A stretch of DNA of 64,000 nucleotides from Gigaspora margarita (taxonomy: Eukaryota; Glomeromycota; Glomeromycetes; Diversisporales; Gigasporaceae), in contig WTPW01000488.1 in assembly GCA_009809945.1 (NCBI GenBank), forward strand, positions 26,976-90,975, given 5' to 3'. Of the stretch, positions 1 through 11,110 are shown piece by piece. The first letter of the stretch is position 1. Every line of letters begins with the position of its first letter. The notes beneath the pieces were generated by a model. That model was not told the DNA's origin. It saw nothing but the letters and a program-made list of their open reading frames with translations, and ran no database searches. Position numbers and translations under genes: made by a program.

Positions 1-602
1 TTGTGTAAGTTAGAACTTTTTGACCGAAATTCAAATATTAACCAATTGGCCATTGGCCGTTTGCCAACCAATTGCTAAAAAAAATTGGCCGCAAAAAATT
101 GCCAACACCGACCAAATGTACTGAGCAACATGGGTGGCACGAAGTGCCACCCATCGTACTAACGATTCATATAGAATACGGATTGAATAATTGAATCCAG
201 ATTTGCAGGTTATATACAAAGTAGTATTCAGAATGGTCTTTAATTAAAGAATAGGATCGAGGTACTACTACCTTTGTTAGCTCTCATAAGTAATTAATAC
301 TACAGTATAAGTGAAGCTACTATAATTTAAATTTATTAAACCTAAGAATGGTTTTTTGTCTTATTACAAATCTTCATCATGACGACTAATTCACAGACCG
401 CATCAAACATATTTTAAAATATGATTTTATTATTTTACGGTTTCTATAAACTCGTGGGTACAGGAAAATAGAAGATACTGGCTAGTTTTAATATAATACG
501 TAACATTAATTGAGAACATAATTTAAGTATAATATAAATCATAATATATTGTAGAATGTAGGAAAAAGTTTTTGAAATCTACAAAGTTTTAACCTACATG
601 AT
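1..602. other. Intergenic AT-rich flank with one short perfect hairpin
   Basis: No gene recognised. The only striking structure is an inverted repeat at 131-153, TGGGTGGCAC-GAA-GTGCCACCCA, with 10-base arms and a three-base loop, unusually GC-rich for this window. The first 110 bases carry several copies of AATTGGC and TTGCCAA in both orientations. The 3' flank of the protease gene (about 230-602) is plain AT-rich sequence. Confidence 0.5.
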
Positions 603-1856
603 TTAAGAAACTGTAACAACTTCAAGGTCCTCATATTCATTTAAAATTGAACTTATAGTTGTAACTCCGTTAATACCAGTACTTTTATCATAATAATCGT
701 CAACACCACTCGATAGAATACCATTAAGACTTACGTGAGAAAGATTTTTATAGGAAAATACAGGCCCTCCACTATCACCGAAATCAGATGCCAAGTCTAT
801 AATAAATAAATGATCTCTAAAATAATCTCCATCTGTAGTAAATCCATTTAACGCTGCAACATATCCACATCTAACGTGTGATTCAACGCCAGAAAAACAT
901 AAATGTGCACCATTACTAGATACTGATATAACATCATCTATAAATAATTCTTTATATTGTCTCGAATCTGTATTCCTTATACATGGTACCAGTTGAATAT
1001 CTCTATTATTATATATAGAGATTAAGCCAAAATCTATCNGTTCTTCAGAATAATATTGCATTTTCCCAATCAAAACATGGGGTACATAATTTGTTGAATT
1101 CCATGGAAAAAGAAAATAAAAAGAATCTTGCTCATAGCAATGTCCTGCAGTGGCAATGAAATTTTCATTTGGTGGAAGTTTTGCCCAAAAACCTGCTGAA
1201 CAACTTGTAACATCTTCTCTCATTATGCCATCTCCAGCTAAGATTTCATAATTTGCTTGTCTACTATTTAGACTAGGGGTTACATTATCTGACGGTTCGT
1301 GGCAATTATGATAAATAAAAATCGGATAATACATTCTATCGTTAATAGCATTTGTAAAAGCTAGATTACTAGGTTCATCACTGGATTCATTACATGAAGG
1401 AATAATGATATTATTAGTTTTTGAACTAATATAACCCATACATTCTATTGGCATTATGGATTCAGCTAAGTCGTATATATCTTGAAATCTTGAACTTAAT
1501 TTAGCAGTAGAATTAGATGCTCTTGTAAAATTTAAGAGATTTATGTATTGTCTTATTTCAGTAAGGTTTTTTATTTGCTCGGCCTTAGTGAAGTTTAATG
1601 TGTTAACAAATATCTTATTTTGGATTACATCTATATAAGTTCCGCCAAAATCATCATCATCCAATAATGGCTTTAAAATTCCATCCACCATAGATAAGTA
1701 CTTCTCAATACTTAAATATTGGAGTATTTCATCATTCTCTATATTCCATAATTTCGCTAATGGCTCTTTAGGTTCCACTTGACAATGAACCGTCAAATAA
1801 TTTGATAAAGTAAAAATAAAAAATAATACGTTTATTAAAATGTAAGTATCTTTCAT
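603..1856 (-). CDS. Secreted chymotrypsin-fold (S1) serine protease, streptogrisin-like, with pro-region
   Basis: Single open frame of 417 residues counted from the ATG at 1856. A second in-frame ATG at 1877 would add seven residues; I prefer 1856 because a typical signal peptide (charged start, then a hydrophobic stretch to about residue 24) follows at once. Residues about 25-205 form a poorly conserved, N-glycosylation-rich pro-like region. The catalytic domain follows. His239 lies in TAGHC, Asp275 in IDFGL and Ser362 in GDSGGP. Cys219/Cys240 bracket the histidine, and the CFSGVESHVRCG stretch resembles the second disulfide loop of bacterial streptogrisins. Eight N-x-S/T sites fit secretion. 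From family knowledge it should cleave peptide bonds outside the cell or in the wall; the substrate is unknown. One ambiguous base (1039) falls just before the Asp motif and leaves one residue undefined. No introns are needed. An inactive homologue is unlikely because the triad is complete. Confidence 0.9.
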   Translation of the reverse strand: MKDTYILINVLFFIFTLSNYLTVHCQVEPKEPLAKLWNIENDEILQYLSIEKYLSMVDGILKPLLDDDDFGGTYIDVIQNKIFVNTLNFTKAEQIKNLTEIRQYINLLNFTRASNSTAKLSSRFQDIYDLAESIMPIECMGYISSKTNNIIIPSCNESSDEPSNLAFTNAINDRMYYPIFIYHNCHEPSDNVTPSLNSRQANYEILAGDGIMREDVTSCSAGFWAKLPPNENFIATAGHCYEQDSFYFLFPWNSTNYVPHVLIGKMQYYSEEXIDFGLISIYNNRDIQLVPCIRNTDSRQYKELFIDDVISVSSNGAHLCFSGVESHVRCGYVAALNGFTTDGDYFRDHLFIIDLASDFGDSGGPVFSYKNLSHVSLNGILSSGVDDYYDKSTGINGVTTISSILNEYEDLEVVTVS

Positions 1857-1877
1857 AATTGTATTAATTTGTAACAA

Positions 1878-2204
1878 TAATTTGATAATATTTTTAGCAA
1901 TAAGTTAAATAAAATTATTTGATGATTTTTATAAAAAATTTTTCGTTGAAAAATAAATTATTGCTATTTTTAATGGATTAACGATTATGATAAGTTTTTG
2001 TAAGCCAATTTTAATTAATGGAAATTAGTTTACCTGGTCAAATGAATTTATTATCATAATGAAAAGATGGTCAAGCTAGAATAAGTGATAATTAAGGTTA
2101 GACATTGTTACACTTGAAAATGCCACTATGATAACATACGAATTTGATCGTAGCATCGACAGATTTCACTGATCTGCAATCTATATAATCTGTCACACAG
2201 GGAT
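1878..2204. other. Upstream region of the protease gene
   Basis: AT-rich, with no gene seen. As the protease reads on the minus strand, its promoter should lie here. I see no motif I can call with confidence. Confidence 0.4.
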
Positions 2205-2532
2205 GGCATTACCCGCCGTCACATTTTTTCAATTTTTCAAATTTTTTTTTTTTTTTTTAAGATCCCAATTGTGCTAATTGTTCGTTTTTGCCCATTTTCA
2301 TCCGATGTCACCTGATGGAAACCTTAATTTCCGTAATTTTCCGATAGGACTGACAGGAAAAAATATGATTGCCGACTGATTCCTCATTGTGCAGAATGAA
2401 AAATTAACCTTGTATGAACTTAAATGTGAACATCATTCTATTTACAGTAATTAAAAAAAAAATTCCGTCCGTCCGTCCCGAATTTTGAAATCCATGTAAT
2501 GCAAAACAAAAATCAACTTTGCGTGGCCTAAT
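2205..2532. repeat. Dispersed repeat family R, least decayed copy
   Basis: About 330 bases with features that recur at 9.8-11.1, 12.1-12.6, 30.4-30.5 and 32.8-33.2 kb: a T-tract near GATCCCAATTGTG, the block AATTTTCCGATAGGACTGAC, and an end block reading CAACTTTGCGTGGCC. This copy keeps CG dinucleotides where the others read CA or TG. No coding potential seen. Superfamily unassigned. Confidence 0.55.
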
Positions 2533-2635
2533 ATAAATTTTGTGTATCGCAGAATTGTGTCATACAATTTAACTATTAAATCAATACTTGCGAAATTGTA
2601 GATGCGCTAGTTTTAATTTTACACAATATAATCCG

Positions 2636-2790
2636 TATAGAGCAACCTAGGATTGCTCCAGATTACTCCATATATGGAGCAACCTGGGTTTTAAGTAATA
2701 ACTTAGCTCCGGGTTATTATATATTTCTTGAGATCTCAACACATTCTATCTTTAAACTGGAGTATAACCTGGAATTTGCTCCAATAACAA
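2636..2790. repeat. CTGGAGTATAACC iteron fragment, related to the 61.6 kb hAT-like element
   Basis: Repeated GGAGCAACCTGGG, GGAGTATAACCTGG and their complements. The same short motif makes up the arms of the hAT-like elements at 56033-56456 and 61560-61976. Clear ends are not visible here, so this is a fragment or a very old copy. Confidence 0.4.
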
Positions 2791-3240
2791 CTTTAATGGC
2801 ACATATTATACTCGTAATAAATGATAATACAATTTATATATTCTATATTTAGTATGAAAACTTCATAACTGGGACGGAGTGATATTGAAGATTTCACGTA
2901 GTGTATAGTTATGCTGCAATTTAAATGCCGTTCGTACGCAAAATCTTGCATCTTATTAGACAAATGCATGTGGCGAAGCAAAGATGTGAATACATATAGA
3001 AACTTTGCATATTACTTACATCTTCACATCCGATGTAACTTGCTCCTGTATTTTGTGTCGCATAAAATTGTTAGTCTAACTCGATACCTGATTCTGTAAT
3101 TTATTTTCTCATAGTTGTCGTTAAATTGCCAATATTGATTGCCATTACACCAATGTATATACGTATTCTGAAGATCTGATTTTTATTTCTGTATTAAAAT
3201 ATTGATTTTTGATCCACTTGACATTAACTATAACAAGATA

Positions 3241-3504
3241 GAACACCGAAATCGGAAATGTTGATTTTTCCAAGTTCGCATTACTCTACTAAATTTAGCA
3301 GCATCAATCATATAGTACGCTAATACTATCAAATATTCACGAACACATACCTTTAAAAGGTTATATTCATTTAGAACATCGAAACCAGAAATGTTGATTT
3401 TCCAAGTTCGCATTTACTCTACTAAATTTAGCAGCATCAATCATATAGTATGCTAATACATATCAAATATTCACGAACACATACCTTTAAGAGGTTAAAT
3501 TCAT
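3241..3504. repeat. Tandem duplication, period about 133 bases
   Basis: Two nearly identical adjacent copies, starting at 3241 (GAACACCGAAATCGG) and 3374 (GAACATCGAAACCAG), both ending near CCTTTAARAGGTTA. No gene in it. Confidence 0.8.
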
Positions 3505-3996
3505 ATACATACTCATGCTTTCCAAGCAAGCAATTAAACATTTATAGCTCGTACATCATACGTAGAAATATTCTCACAGCCTGTAATTTGAAATAGCGAT
3601 GATTAAAAAAAGTACACAGCATTTTCTCATCATATGAACAAAATGATTGATAAAAATGTACAGGATACTTGTGATTGATAATTTTATAATACAGTAATAC
3701 TGAAATAATAATATATATATATATAATTATTATAGAAATAAATATATATATATGAGATTCTAAATGGAGTCAATTTGGAAAGAAAGTGTTCAATCATTAT
3801 CAAAAATCACCTGTCATGAACCATATGAATGGAATGGTTATAATATCATTGCCAAAATGGAATAGTAATTGAAATGGATGAACGTACATTTATTGATGAA
3901 TTAAAAATGCTAAAATAACCATTAATAAATGAATGTTTTAACATTTGATCAATTTCACCATTTCACTTTTACCATCTATCTATCCATCTAATTCAG

Positions 3997-4230
3997 AGTT
4001 TGTCCGTTTAAACGTTTTTGATTGGTCAAAATCCAAAAATGTGAACTGAGCATGGGAAACCTAATTGAGTAATCATTATCTTATTTTTTTGCACACTGAT
4101 TGGTCTTTTATTGATTTGATTGGATAACTCATGATACGTGCACATTATATCATTGATGTAAAGTTTGTCCGTTTGAACATTTTGATTGGTCATCTTTCAG
4201 AAACATGACCAGTGTGTGGGAAAATTTAAT
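3997..4230. repeat. Tandem duplication carrying AGTTTGTCCGTTT and TTTTGATTGGTCA
   Basis: The block AGTTTGTCCGTTT..TTTTGATTGGTCA followed by a TGTGAAC or TGACCAG stretch appears at 3997 and again near 4165. The TTTTTGATTGG motif also occurs near 8975, 9505 and 35720, so it belongs to a dispersed repeat. An isolated ambiguous base lies at 4358. Confidence 0.5.
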
Positions 4231-4389
4231 TAACACACTAAAAAAACTCGTTCATAATTGTGAAACGCAAAATTTCTTAATTTGCGTTTTTTACCCCTTT
4301 TTGCCCTTATTTGATGGCCGTTTATGGTAAAAAAATGGCTAAAAAAGGTTACTTATCNTATCACGAAATTGATCGCGTTTTATATAGAC

Positions 4390-4445
4390 TCCTGCTCTTG
4401 CTCTGGTAGGAGCTCTGGTAGGAGCTCTGGTAGAGCTTAGCTAGA
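4390..4445. repeat. Short tandem GCTCTGGTAGGA repeat
   Basis: Three adjacent copies of GCTCTGGTAGGA or GCTCTGGTAGAG, preceded by CTCCTGCTCTT. Function unknown. Confidence 0.6.
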
Positions 4446-4839
4446 GCTCAAGAACGAATCAAAGTAGTTGACGAGACTCAGTGAATTTATGTAGTTTGTA
4501 ATTATTTGTTACCAAAAATTATTGGATTAACGTGGGTTCTGGGACGAAGTTTGCTTATTTTTTGATATTTTTGATTTTTTACTTTCGGATTTTTTACCGT
4601 CTAGATGAATTGATAATCGCTAGAATTAAAGACCTGCGATATTTTGAGTTTCGCTTAACCAATCATTTAGTGCTAAACTTGATCTATTGATGAGATTGAT
4701 TTTCCACTATTTTTATCGTTCTGAAAAAGGCTACATCATATAAATTTACTAATTTAGGATTAGTATTGTATAAAAAAAATACAATAAACCTTCTTATTAC
4801 GTAATTAGTCTGTCATAATAGACTTCTAAAAATTACATA

Positions 4840-5250
4840 ATGTTATCCGTCGATCACTTCAATTCTTTACCCCGGTACTTTCATACCCCAGAAATTATAT
4901 CCACGTGCAGCCAGTTATGCCCCGAAAGTAAGTATTTTATTTCTATCCAAATTCAAGCTGGTTCTCTTCGATTCAATAATTTATTCTTTACATGCATAAA
5001 AAGAGAACCTTTAAGATCTTTAGCACAATTAACTGTTAGCATATCAAGACACATAGGTATGTATATATGTAAGTTCATCTTTTTAATCAATTACAGACTT
5101 ATAATTGCATATTACTGCGTTAAGCAACAAGTCAGTTTTTGTCTATTATGAGAGTTTTGAAAAACGACTTTGGCTAATTTAATGAAGCCAGAAGTTAAAC
5201 AGCTTATTAAAACACAAGCTATTTCTACTGCTCAACTGAATTTTGATTGA
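4840..5250 (+). pseudogene. Possible small multi-exon gene or gene remnant, product unrecognised
   Basis: An ATG at 4840 opens a frame with non-random composition (MLSVDHFNSLPRYFHTPEI). It runs to a canonical donor GTAAGT near 4929. A second donor-like GGTATGTATATATG lies near 5055. A coding-like tail reading LMKPEVKQLIKTQAISTAQ and ending in a stop lies at about 5173-5249. I cannot join these into a convincing gene: the first interval is only about 30 bases before the frame continues, and the tail sits behind a stop with no clean acceptor. No family recognised. Confidence 0.25.
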
Positions 5251-5724
5251 CCCAAAACATATATGTTCATTTTGGGGGCAGAAATCTGAGGGGGGGGTTA
5301 CGTTAAACAACTAATTAACTTTCAACGGCCATCCATGATAAATATACGTTGATACATAGACTCAGTGCGCATTAATAAAAATATATTTCAAAAACTTTTT
5401 TCTCTTTACCTTACGTATGAAAAAAAATCAGTTTATTACTTTAAAAAGAACAATGGTTTCTCACATGTAATTTATTAACTTGTAACCCGCGCATAAATAT
5501 TTAATTATTAACGCAAACCCGAAAAAATCATCACCTCTGCGCAGATTTCACCGTTCATGTAATTATTATTCATGTCGTACATACGTGCATATTCATAATT
5601 ATCCTAATTTATCGTATCTTACGTAACAGCTAACACAAGGCTCACAGGATTAGCGTGACGCTTTACCTTGTTTTATAATACAATATTAAAATAATGCACA
5701 TTTTGATCGACATGAAAATTGCTA

Positions 5725-6207
5725 TAATGCTGACATGATTCATAATGATGTAATGCTGACATAATTCTTAATGATGTAATGCTGACATTATTCAAGTAAG
5801 TTAGTGGTGTCCAAAAAATTTTGCACGCACGTGACATTTTTTTGGCGCAAACCAATTGAATTTTAGGATCAGGTGTAATGTAAAAATCGCACTTTTTATG
5901 ATTTTTCATAAAAAATCACTAATAACTCTAAAGTTTATCTATTAAATCGTCTACTGCGCATTAACAAAAAAAATTCCTTGCAAAATTTGGTATCAGTAGG
6001 ACTCTAACCAAGGTCTAACCCATACCCTAACCACTCGATTTATTACTTTAATTCTTTCGCTTTATTCGATTGTTTTGATTGTTTTGATTTTCACGTTACA
6101 CCTGATCTCAAAATTTGATTGGTTTGTGGCACGAAAAAGTCACGTGCGTGCAAAATTTTTTGGACATCACTAACTTACTAGACATAATTCTTAATGATGT
6201 AATGCTG
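5725..6207. repeat. Minisatellite, about 26-base unit, split by a MITE
   Basis: Units of the form AATGCTGACATAATTCTTAA-TGATGT repeat two to three times before 5794 and resume at 6181. The interruption is the MITE at 5794-6180, so the array is older than that insertion. Confidence 0.75.
5794..6180. mobile_element. Mutator-like MITE with long inverted repeats and a 10-base TSD
   Basis: The ends AGTAAGTTAGTGGTGTCC and its complement match with one difference over about 41 bases. A weaker inverted match continues for about another 55 bases, through a GATCAGGTGTAA block. The flanks GACATTATTC (5784-5793) and GACATAATTC (6181-6190) agree at 9 of 10 positions, as expected for MULE-type insertion. 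Caution: the host minisatellite has similar sequence in each unit. The core carries AAAAATCAC, a TTCCTTGCAAAATTT block and telomere-like CCCTAACC, also seen in the elements at 40240 and 46376. Non-coding. Confidence 0.8.
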
Positions 6208-6233
6208 TACTCAACAAAGATAAAAACATAGTA

Positions 6234-6403
6234 CAGTTGAACCTCCCCAAACCAGTATGCATGGTGAACAAGTTTTGTATCAGTATTGAGAGGTTATCAG
6301 ATTTGAAATCATTATAAACTATATAGATTCATATAACAGAAACGGACTTGGTGGATTAATTTTTTATCGGATTTGACAGGATCAGTTTTGGGAGGTTCAA
6401 CTG
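6234..6403. mobile_element. Pogo-like MITE flanked by TA
   Basis: A 170-base element with ends CAGTTGAACCTCCCCAAACC and complement GGGAGGTTCAACTG, flanked on both sides by TA. CAGT..AACC ends and a TA target fit pogo/Tc1-mariner relatives. No reading frame. Confidence 0.8.
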
Positions 6404-6889
6404 TATTAATAAAAAAATATTGGCTAAGAAAATAATTACATTTCATGAAAAATTTAGATGATTGATTTCTAGATTTCTCCATTTTTTGTAAATTTTTTTT
6501 TTTATAAATTTTTGGTCGAAAATATTTTCTGTCTGAATTATCTGATAATTACTAATTTTTTAGCGATTCCTGTAGTTTATAGTTTGATATCAAACTACCA
6601 ATGACAGAATCATATTTGTATCCAAAATGTGATCAGTGTGTTAATCTACTAATTTCTTATATAAGTTATAATAGATGCGGCTTAATAATAATGAGAATAA
6701 AAAAAATTATGAGAATAAAAAAAAAATTCAATTGCACTTTGCCATTTTTGATTTGTTATATCCAAAAACTGTAATTAGACTGTGAGAAAATTAATGGTAT
6801 GAATTAATAATTAGTTATCATTAATTTATATTGATTTTTTTTAAAAAAAAAAAATACTTTTGATCACACATGCACTTTATATCAAAATT
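6404..6889. other. AT-rich spacer
   Basis: No gene or clear element. It contains one more TTGATTTGTTATATCCAAAAACTG relative of the TTTTTGATTGG dispersed repeat near 6750. Confidence 0.4.
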
Positions 6890-8460
6890 TAAAAAAAATT
6901 GACTTCCATTCGTTATGCACACATTATAACATTAAATTAGATTGAGTTATGAATAATATTAATAATATGTGTTAGTAAGTCATATACTGTGTATTGCCGG
7001 AATGGTAATGTTTATAACAATAACTCATGATAGAAACTATAATAATTTCAACACAAATTAACTTAACTTTAACCGCATATTAAATAATTAGAAAAATGAG
7101 CAAGTTTTGCATGAGAATTTTTTACAATAGTTATTAATAGAAGCCACAATAATTTCAATACAAACTCAACCTTAAAATGTATTATCTGTCAGGTAAGTTT
7201 GTGACAGAAATTTTATAGTAATTTATGATAGAATTACAATAACTTTAATACAACTAATTACCTTTTCGTTATTACCAATATAAACCACAATAACTTAGTT
7301 CATAATATATACTGCAAGTCACTAGAATAATGAGCAAGGTTTGTAGCAAAATTTTTTACAGTAACTAGCGATGAGTTTAATGCAAATTTGCTTGAATTTA
7401 ACAACTTATTGTAGTTATTGACTTCCGTTTGTTATACGCATATTACAATATTAAAATTAGATTAAGATATATGTAGATAACATTAATAATTAATTACATA
7501 CTATGAGTTGCCAGAAAGATAAATTTATAACAGTAACTCATGATAGTGACTATAATAATTTCAACACAAACTAACTCAACTCTAACCACATATTGTAATA
7601 ATTAGAATAACGAGCAAGTTTTGTATGAAAATTTTTTACAATAATTTTGATACAAACTTAGTCTTAAAATGTTTTACCTAACACATAAATTTCTAACAAA
7701 TTTTTTATAGTAATTTGTGATAAAAAGTGCAATAACTTTAATACAAACTAATTTACCTTATTATCATAATGAATATAAACCACAATAGCTTAGTCCATAA
7801 TACATGCTGCACATTACTAGAATATCGAGTAAGGTATGTAGCAAAAATTTTTACAGTGACTAACAATACATTTAATGCAAAATAGCTCGATTTTAACAAC
7901 ATATGTAGTCATCAACTTCTGTTTGTTATATGCATATTATAATATTAAAGTTAGATTGAGATATGGATAATGTTAAATAACATGCATTAGTGAATTGCAT
8001 ACTGTATATTGCCAGATGGTAAGGCTTATAACAGTAACTATAATAACTTCAATGCAAACTAACTCAACTCTAACCACATATTGTTATAATTAGAATAACT
8101 AGCAAGTTTTTCATAAGAATTTTTTATAGTAGTTATTGATAGAAACAACAATAATTTTGATCAAACTCAGGCTTAAAATTTATTACCTGCTGGGTAAGTT
8201 TCTAACAGAATTTTGTATATTAATTCACAATAGAATGATAACTTAAATATGAACTAATTACCTTTTTGTTATTACAGACCATAGTAAATGCTGCAAGTCA
8301 CAGGATAACAATCAAGGTTCATAGCAAAACTTTTATAGTGACTAGCAATGCATTTAATGCAAATTGCTCAATTTTAACTACATACTGTGATCATCAAATT
8401 AATTCGTTATATGCATATTGTAACTTTGAAATTAGATTAAGGTATGGATAATGTAAGTTA
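6890..8460. repeat. Satellite array, unit about 480-520 bases, built of diverged sub-units of about 100 bases
   Basis: The marker GACTTCCRTTYGTTATRYGCA recurs near 6901, 7420, 7912 and 8392, giving spacings of about 519, 492 and 480. Within each unit, sub-units share a TTTTTTACARTARYTA..GATAGA-type stretch followed by ACAATAATTTCAAYACAAAC. A lone related monomer sits at about 26570-26700. The ORFs here are short and not conserved between units, so I call the array non-coding. Confidence 0.8.
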
Positions 8461-8775
8461 CATACTAAGTATACAAAGTATAAATATTAATCTGAACAGT
8501 ATTATCTAAATTAAATAATTTAACAATCATACCTAGAACCAAATTCATTAGAAAAGATTCCTGTACAAATTCCATCTGTGCTAATAAGTCACTTGACCAA
8601 ACAATGATAATAAAAATGTTTTTACCACAAAATACTAAAAAAAAAGTTACTAAAGGATCTAATTCCAAGAAATTAGCTAGTGTTAATTATAATGCTAACT
8701 AATTTAGTCATTGTTATATTCTTTTGGTATTTTGTTTAACAACCTACTATTTAATTTTTTATTTTGCAAATTTAG

Positions 8776-8925
8776 GCTGAGGTGATTTTTAAATGTGCAA
8801 ATGCGCTACCAGGTATTGCAGCTAGTATAGAACCTTCAGGCGGACCACTCAAATTAGGTACCAAATGTGCATGTGTGGCTAGTTGTACCCTCATTTATGT
8901 GATATCAATTGATAGTCCTCGGTGA
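8776..8925 (+). pseudogene. Coding-like exon remnant, product unrecognised
   Basis: After an acceptor-like TTTAG, a 49-residue frame ends in TGA. It starts AEVIFKCANALPGIAASIEP and includes SGGPLKLGTKCAC. Its composition (Ala, Gly, Pro, Cys) differs sharply from the AT-rich surroundings. No start codon, no upstream exon identified and no family recognised. It may be a last exon of a lost gene or a transposon gene fragment. Confidence 0.3.
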
Positions 8926-9844
8926 AGTATCACTGTTGCACTAGTATTATTTAATTTTAAGATCATGTGCTTTAATGTTTTTGATTGGTCAAATCTAGAA
9001 AACATGAACTGTGAGTGGAAAAACTTCAGAGTTTGATAATTGGATTATGACAATTAATATTCGGGATATGTAAAAAAAAACTAAAAATATAAAGTTGTAT
9101 TATGATAATGCACTTTACCAGGAATAAAGTGCATGGTTAAGTGATGTGTGAAATGTTTCTGTACAGATCTGTGCTTTTGATTAGATTTTTTTATGATTAC
9201 TTATTTATCTATTGTATGACAGCTGTTTAGCCAAACATTGCTCTAACAGGTTTTGTCTCAATAATCATTTTTATTATCTTTCAAAATTGTACTAACTAAA
9301 TATATTATAAGATAGTATCAGTATTTACCGAAAATAGATATGAATGCAAATTTTAATATCTAGGTAATTTAAAACCTGATTGCTTATTAAAATTTAATTG
9401 TAAATCTAACATCTATCCAGAGAAGCTATTTTTGGAGCATGATATTATATATTACAAATCTAAAATCAAAAAAAAACTTTGGGTTTGTGTACCTTACTAT
9501 TTTTGATTGGCCATATCAAAAAACTGTGATCAGAATATAGAAAAGTTTGAATTAAAATTACTAATTAAAGTTTTTTAAATTACAATATTGCGATATTCTA
9601 AATTAGTCTTTTTTTTATCATAATAAAAAATTATATATTACGAATTTGTAGGTTTTTGCTTTTTAGCCTATAATAATTCCTATTTAAAACTGTAATTATT
9701 GTGATATTTTGATCTTTTTAATGATTATATTATTATTATTATGTTTGTAATTAGTCTATAAGTTATAAATTACCAGTGTGAGTATGGAGTTCACTTTAGC
9801 GATTGTTTTCAAGAGGATGTATATATGATTAGTTGATTTTTTGT
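8926..9844. other. AT-rich spacer with dispersed TTTTTGATTGG repeats
   Basis: No gene. Copies of the TTTTTGATTGGYCAWATC motif at about 8975 and 9505, each followed by AAAACWTGA-type sequence, are the only recognisable content. Confidence 0.4.
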
Positions 9845-9983
9845 TTTGCATTACATGAAATTTGGTCAGTCAGATTTTTTTTAATTTACTGTAAATTAAT
9901 AGGATAATGTTGCATCTAAGATTAGGTTATGCAAAGTTGCTTTTCATTTTGCATTACATGGAATCTGAAAACTTGGGTTGGTT

Positions 9984-10021
<38 letters not shown>

Positions 10022-11110
10022 ATATAAACCAAAAGAATAATATTGACATTTAAGATTAGGCCATGCAAAGTTGATTTTTTATTATATATTATATGGAATC
10101 TAAAACTTAGATTAGTTAGTTGAATATCATATATCTTTATTTTTATTTTTTTTATAATGCTCACATCTAAGATTAGATTATGCAAAGTTGATTTTTCATT
10201 TTGCATTATATGAAAACTAAAAACTTGGGTCTAGCCATTTGTTTTTTTTTTAATTTACTATAAATTAATAGAACAATGTTTATATCTAAGATTAGGCTAC
10301 GCAAGGTTAATTTTTTGTTTTGCATTACATGGAATCTTAAATCTTGGGTCAGCTAGTTGAATTTTTTATTTTATTTCTTTTCTTATTTTTTTTATTATTT
10401 TTTATTTTATTCTCTTTTTATTTTATTTTTATTTTATCTTTTTTATAATGTTTACATCTAAAATTTAGACTACAAAATGCTAATTGTCCATTTTGCATAA
10501 TATAGAGTTCCAAAATTTCAGTTGGCAGATCAGATTTTTTTTAATCTACTACAAATTAATAAGCTTATATTTACACAAAAGGTTATGCAAATTGCAAAAA
10601 TAGAAAATTGGCACAATATGAATTTTTTTAAAATTTTTTTGAAAACTGAAAAATTAACTTTAGTAAACTAGACCACACAAAATTGATTTTTAATTTTGCA
10701 TTAGGCTATGCAAAGTTAATTTTTTGTTTTGTTTAACCCACTAGCCCAATTTTCCAAAATTTTTTTTAAAATTCTATTGTGCCAATTATTCCATTTTTAC
10801 TATTAATTTTTTTCTATTATCACTCAATAATGACCTTAATTTTCTGGAATTATCCAATAGGTCTGATAAAAAAAACCAAAATTTCTGATTTCATATGCAA
10901 ACCAAAGAATTAATCTTGCATGACCTTAGATGTGAATATGGATTAATTTAGCGATGCAAAGTTTTTTTAAAAAAAAAATTCAACCCACTGACTGAAATTT
11001 TGAAATACTAGGTTATGCAAAATGAAAAATTAACTTTGTATAGCCTTGCACAGTAACTGAAAACTCAGGTCAGTCAGATTTTTTTAATTTACTGTGAATT
11101 AATAAATAAT
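9845..11110. repeat. Degenerate tandem array of family R
   Basis: The block GATTAGGYTATGCAAAGTTG followed by a T-tract, TTTTGCATTACATGGAATC and AAACTTGGGT recurs near 9920, 10053, 10171, 10288 and more weakly near 10462. Spacing is about 117-133 bases at first. Beyond 10.6 kb the order changes, and blocks like ATTATCCAATAGGTCTGAT match the 2.2 kb copy. Strongly AT-enriched compared with that copy. No gene. Confidence 0.7.

Noticed and set aside
4390-4445. GCTCTGGTAGGA repeats as a gene or zinc-finger fragment
   Set aside because: Only three units, no open frame of useful length and no match to a recognised motif; kept only as a short tandem repeat.
9922-10206. 94-residue frame with a Lys run
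   Set aside because: Translation of the complement of T-tracts in the family R array; low complexity.
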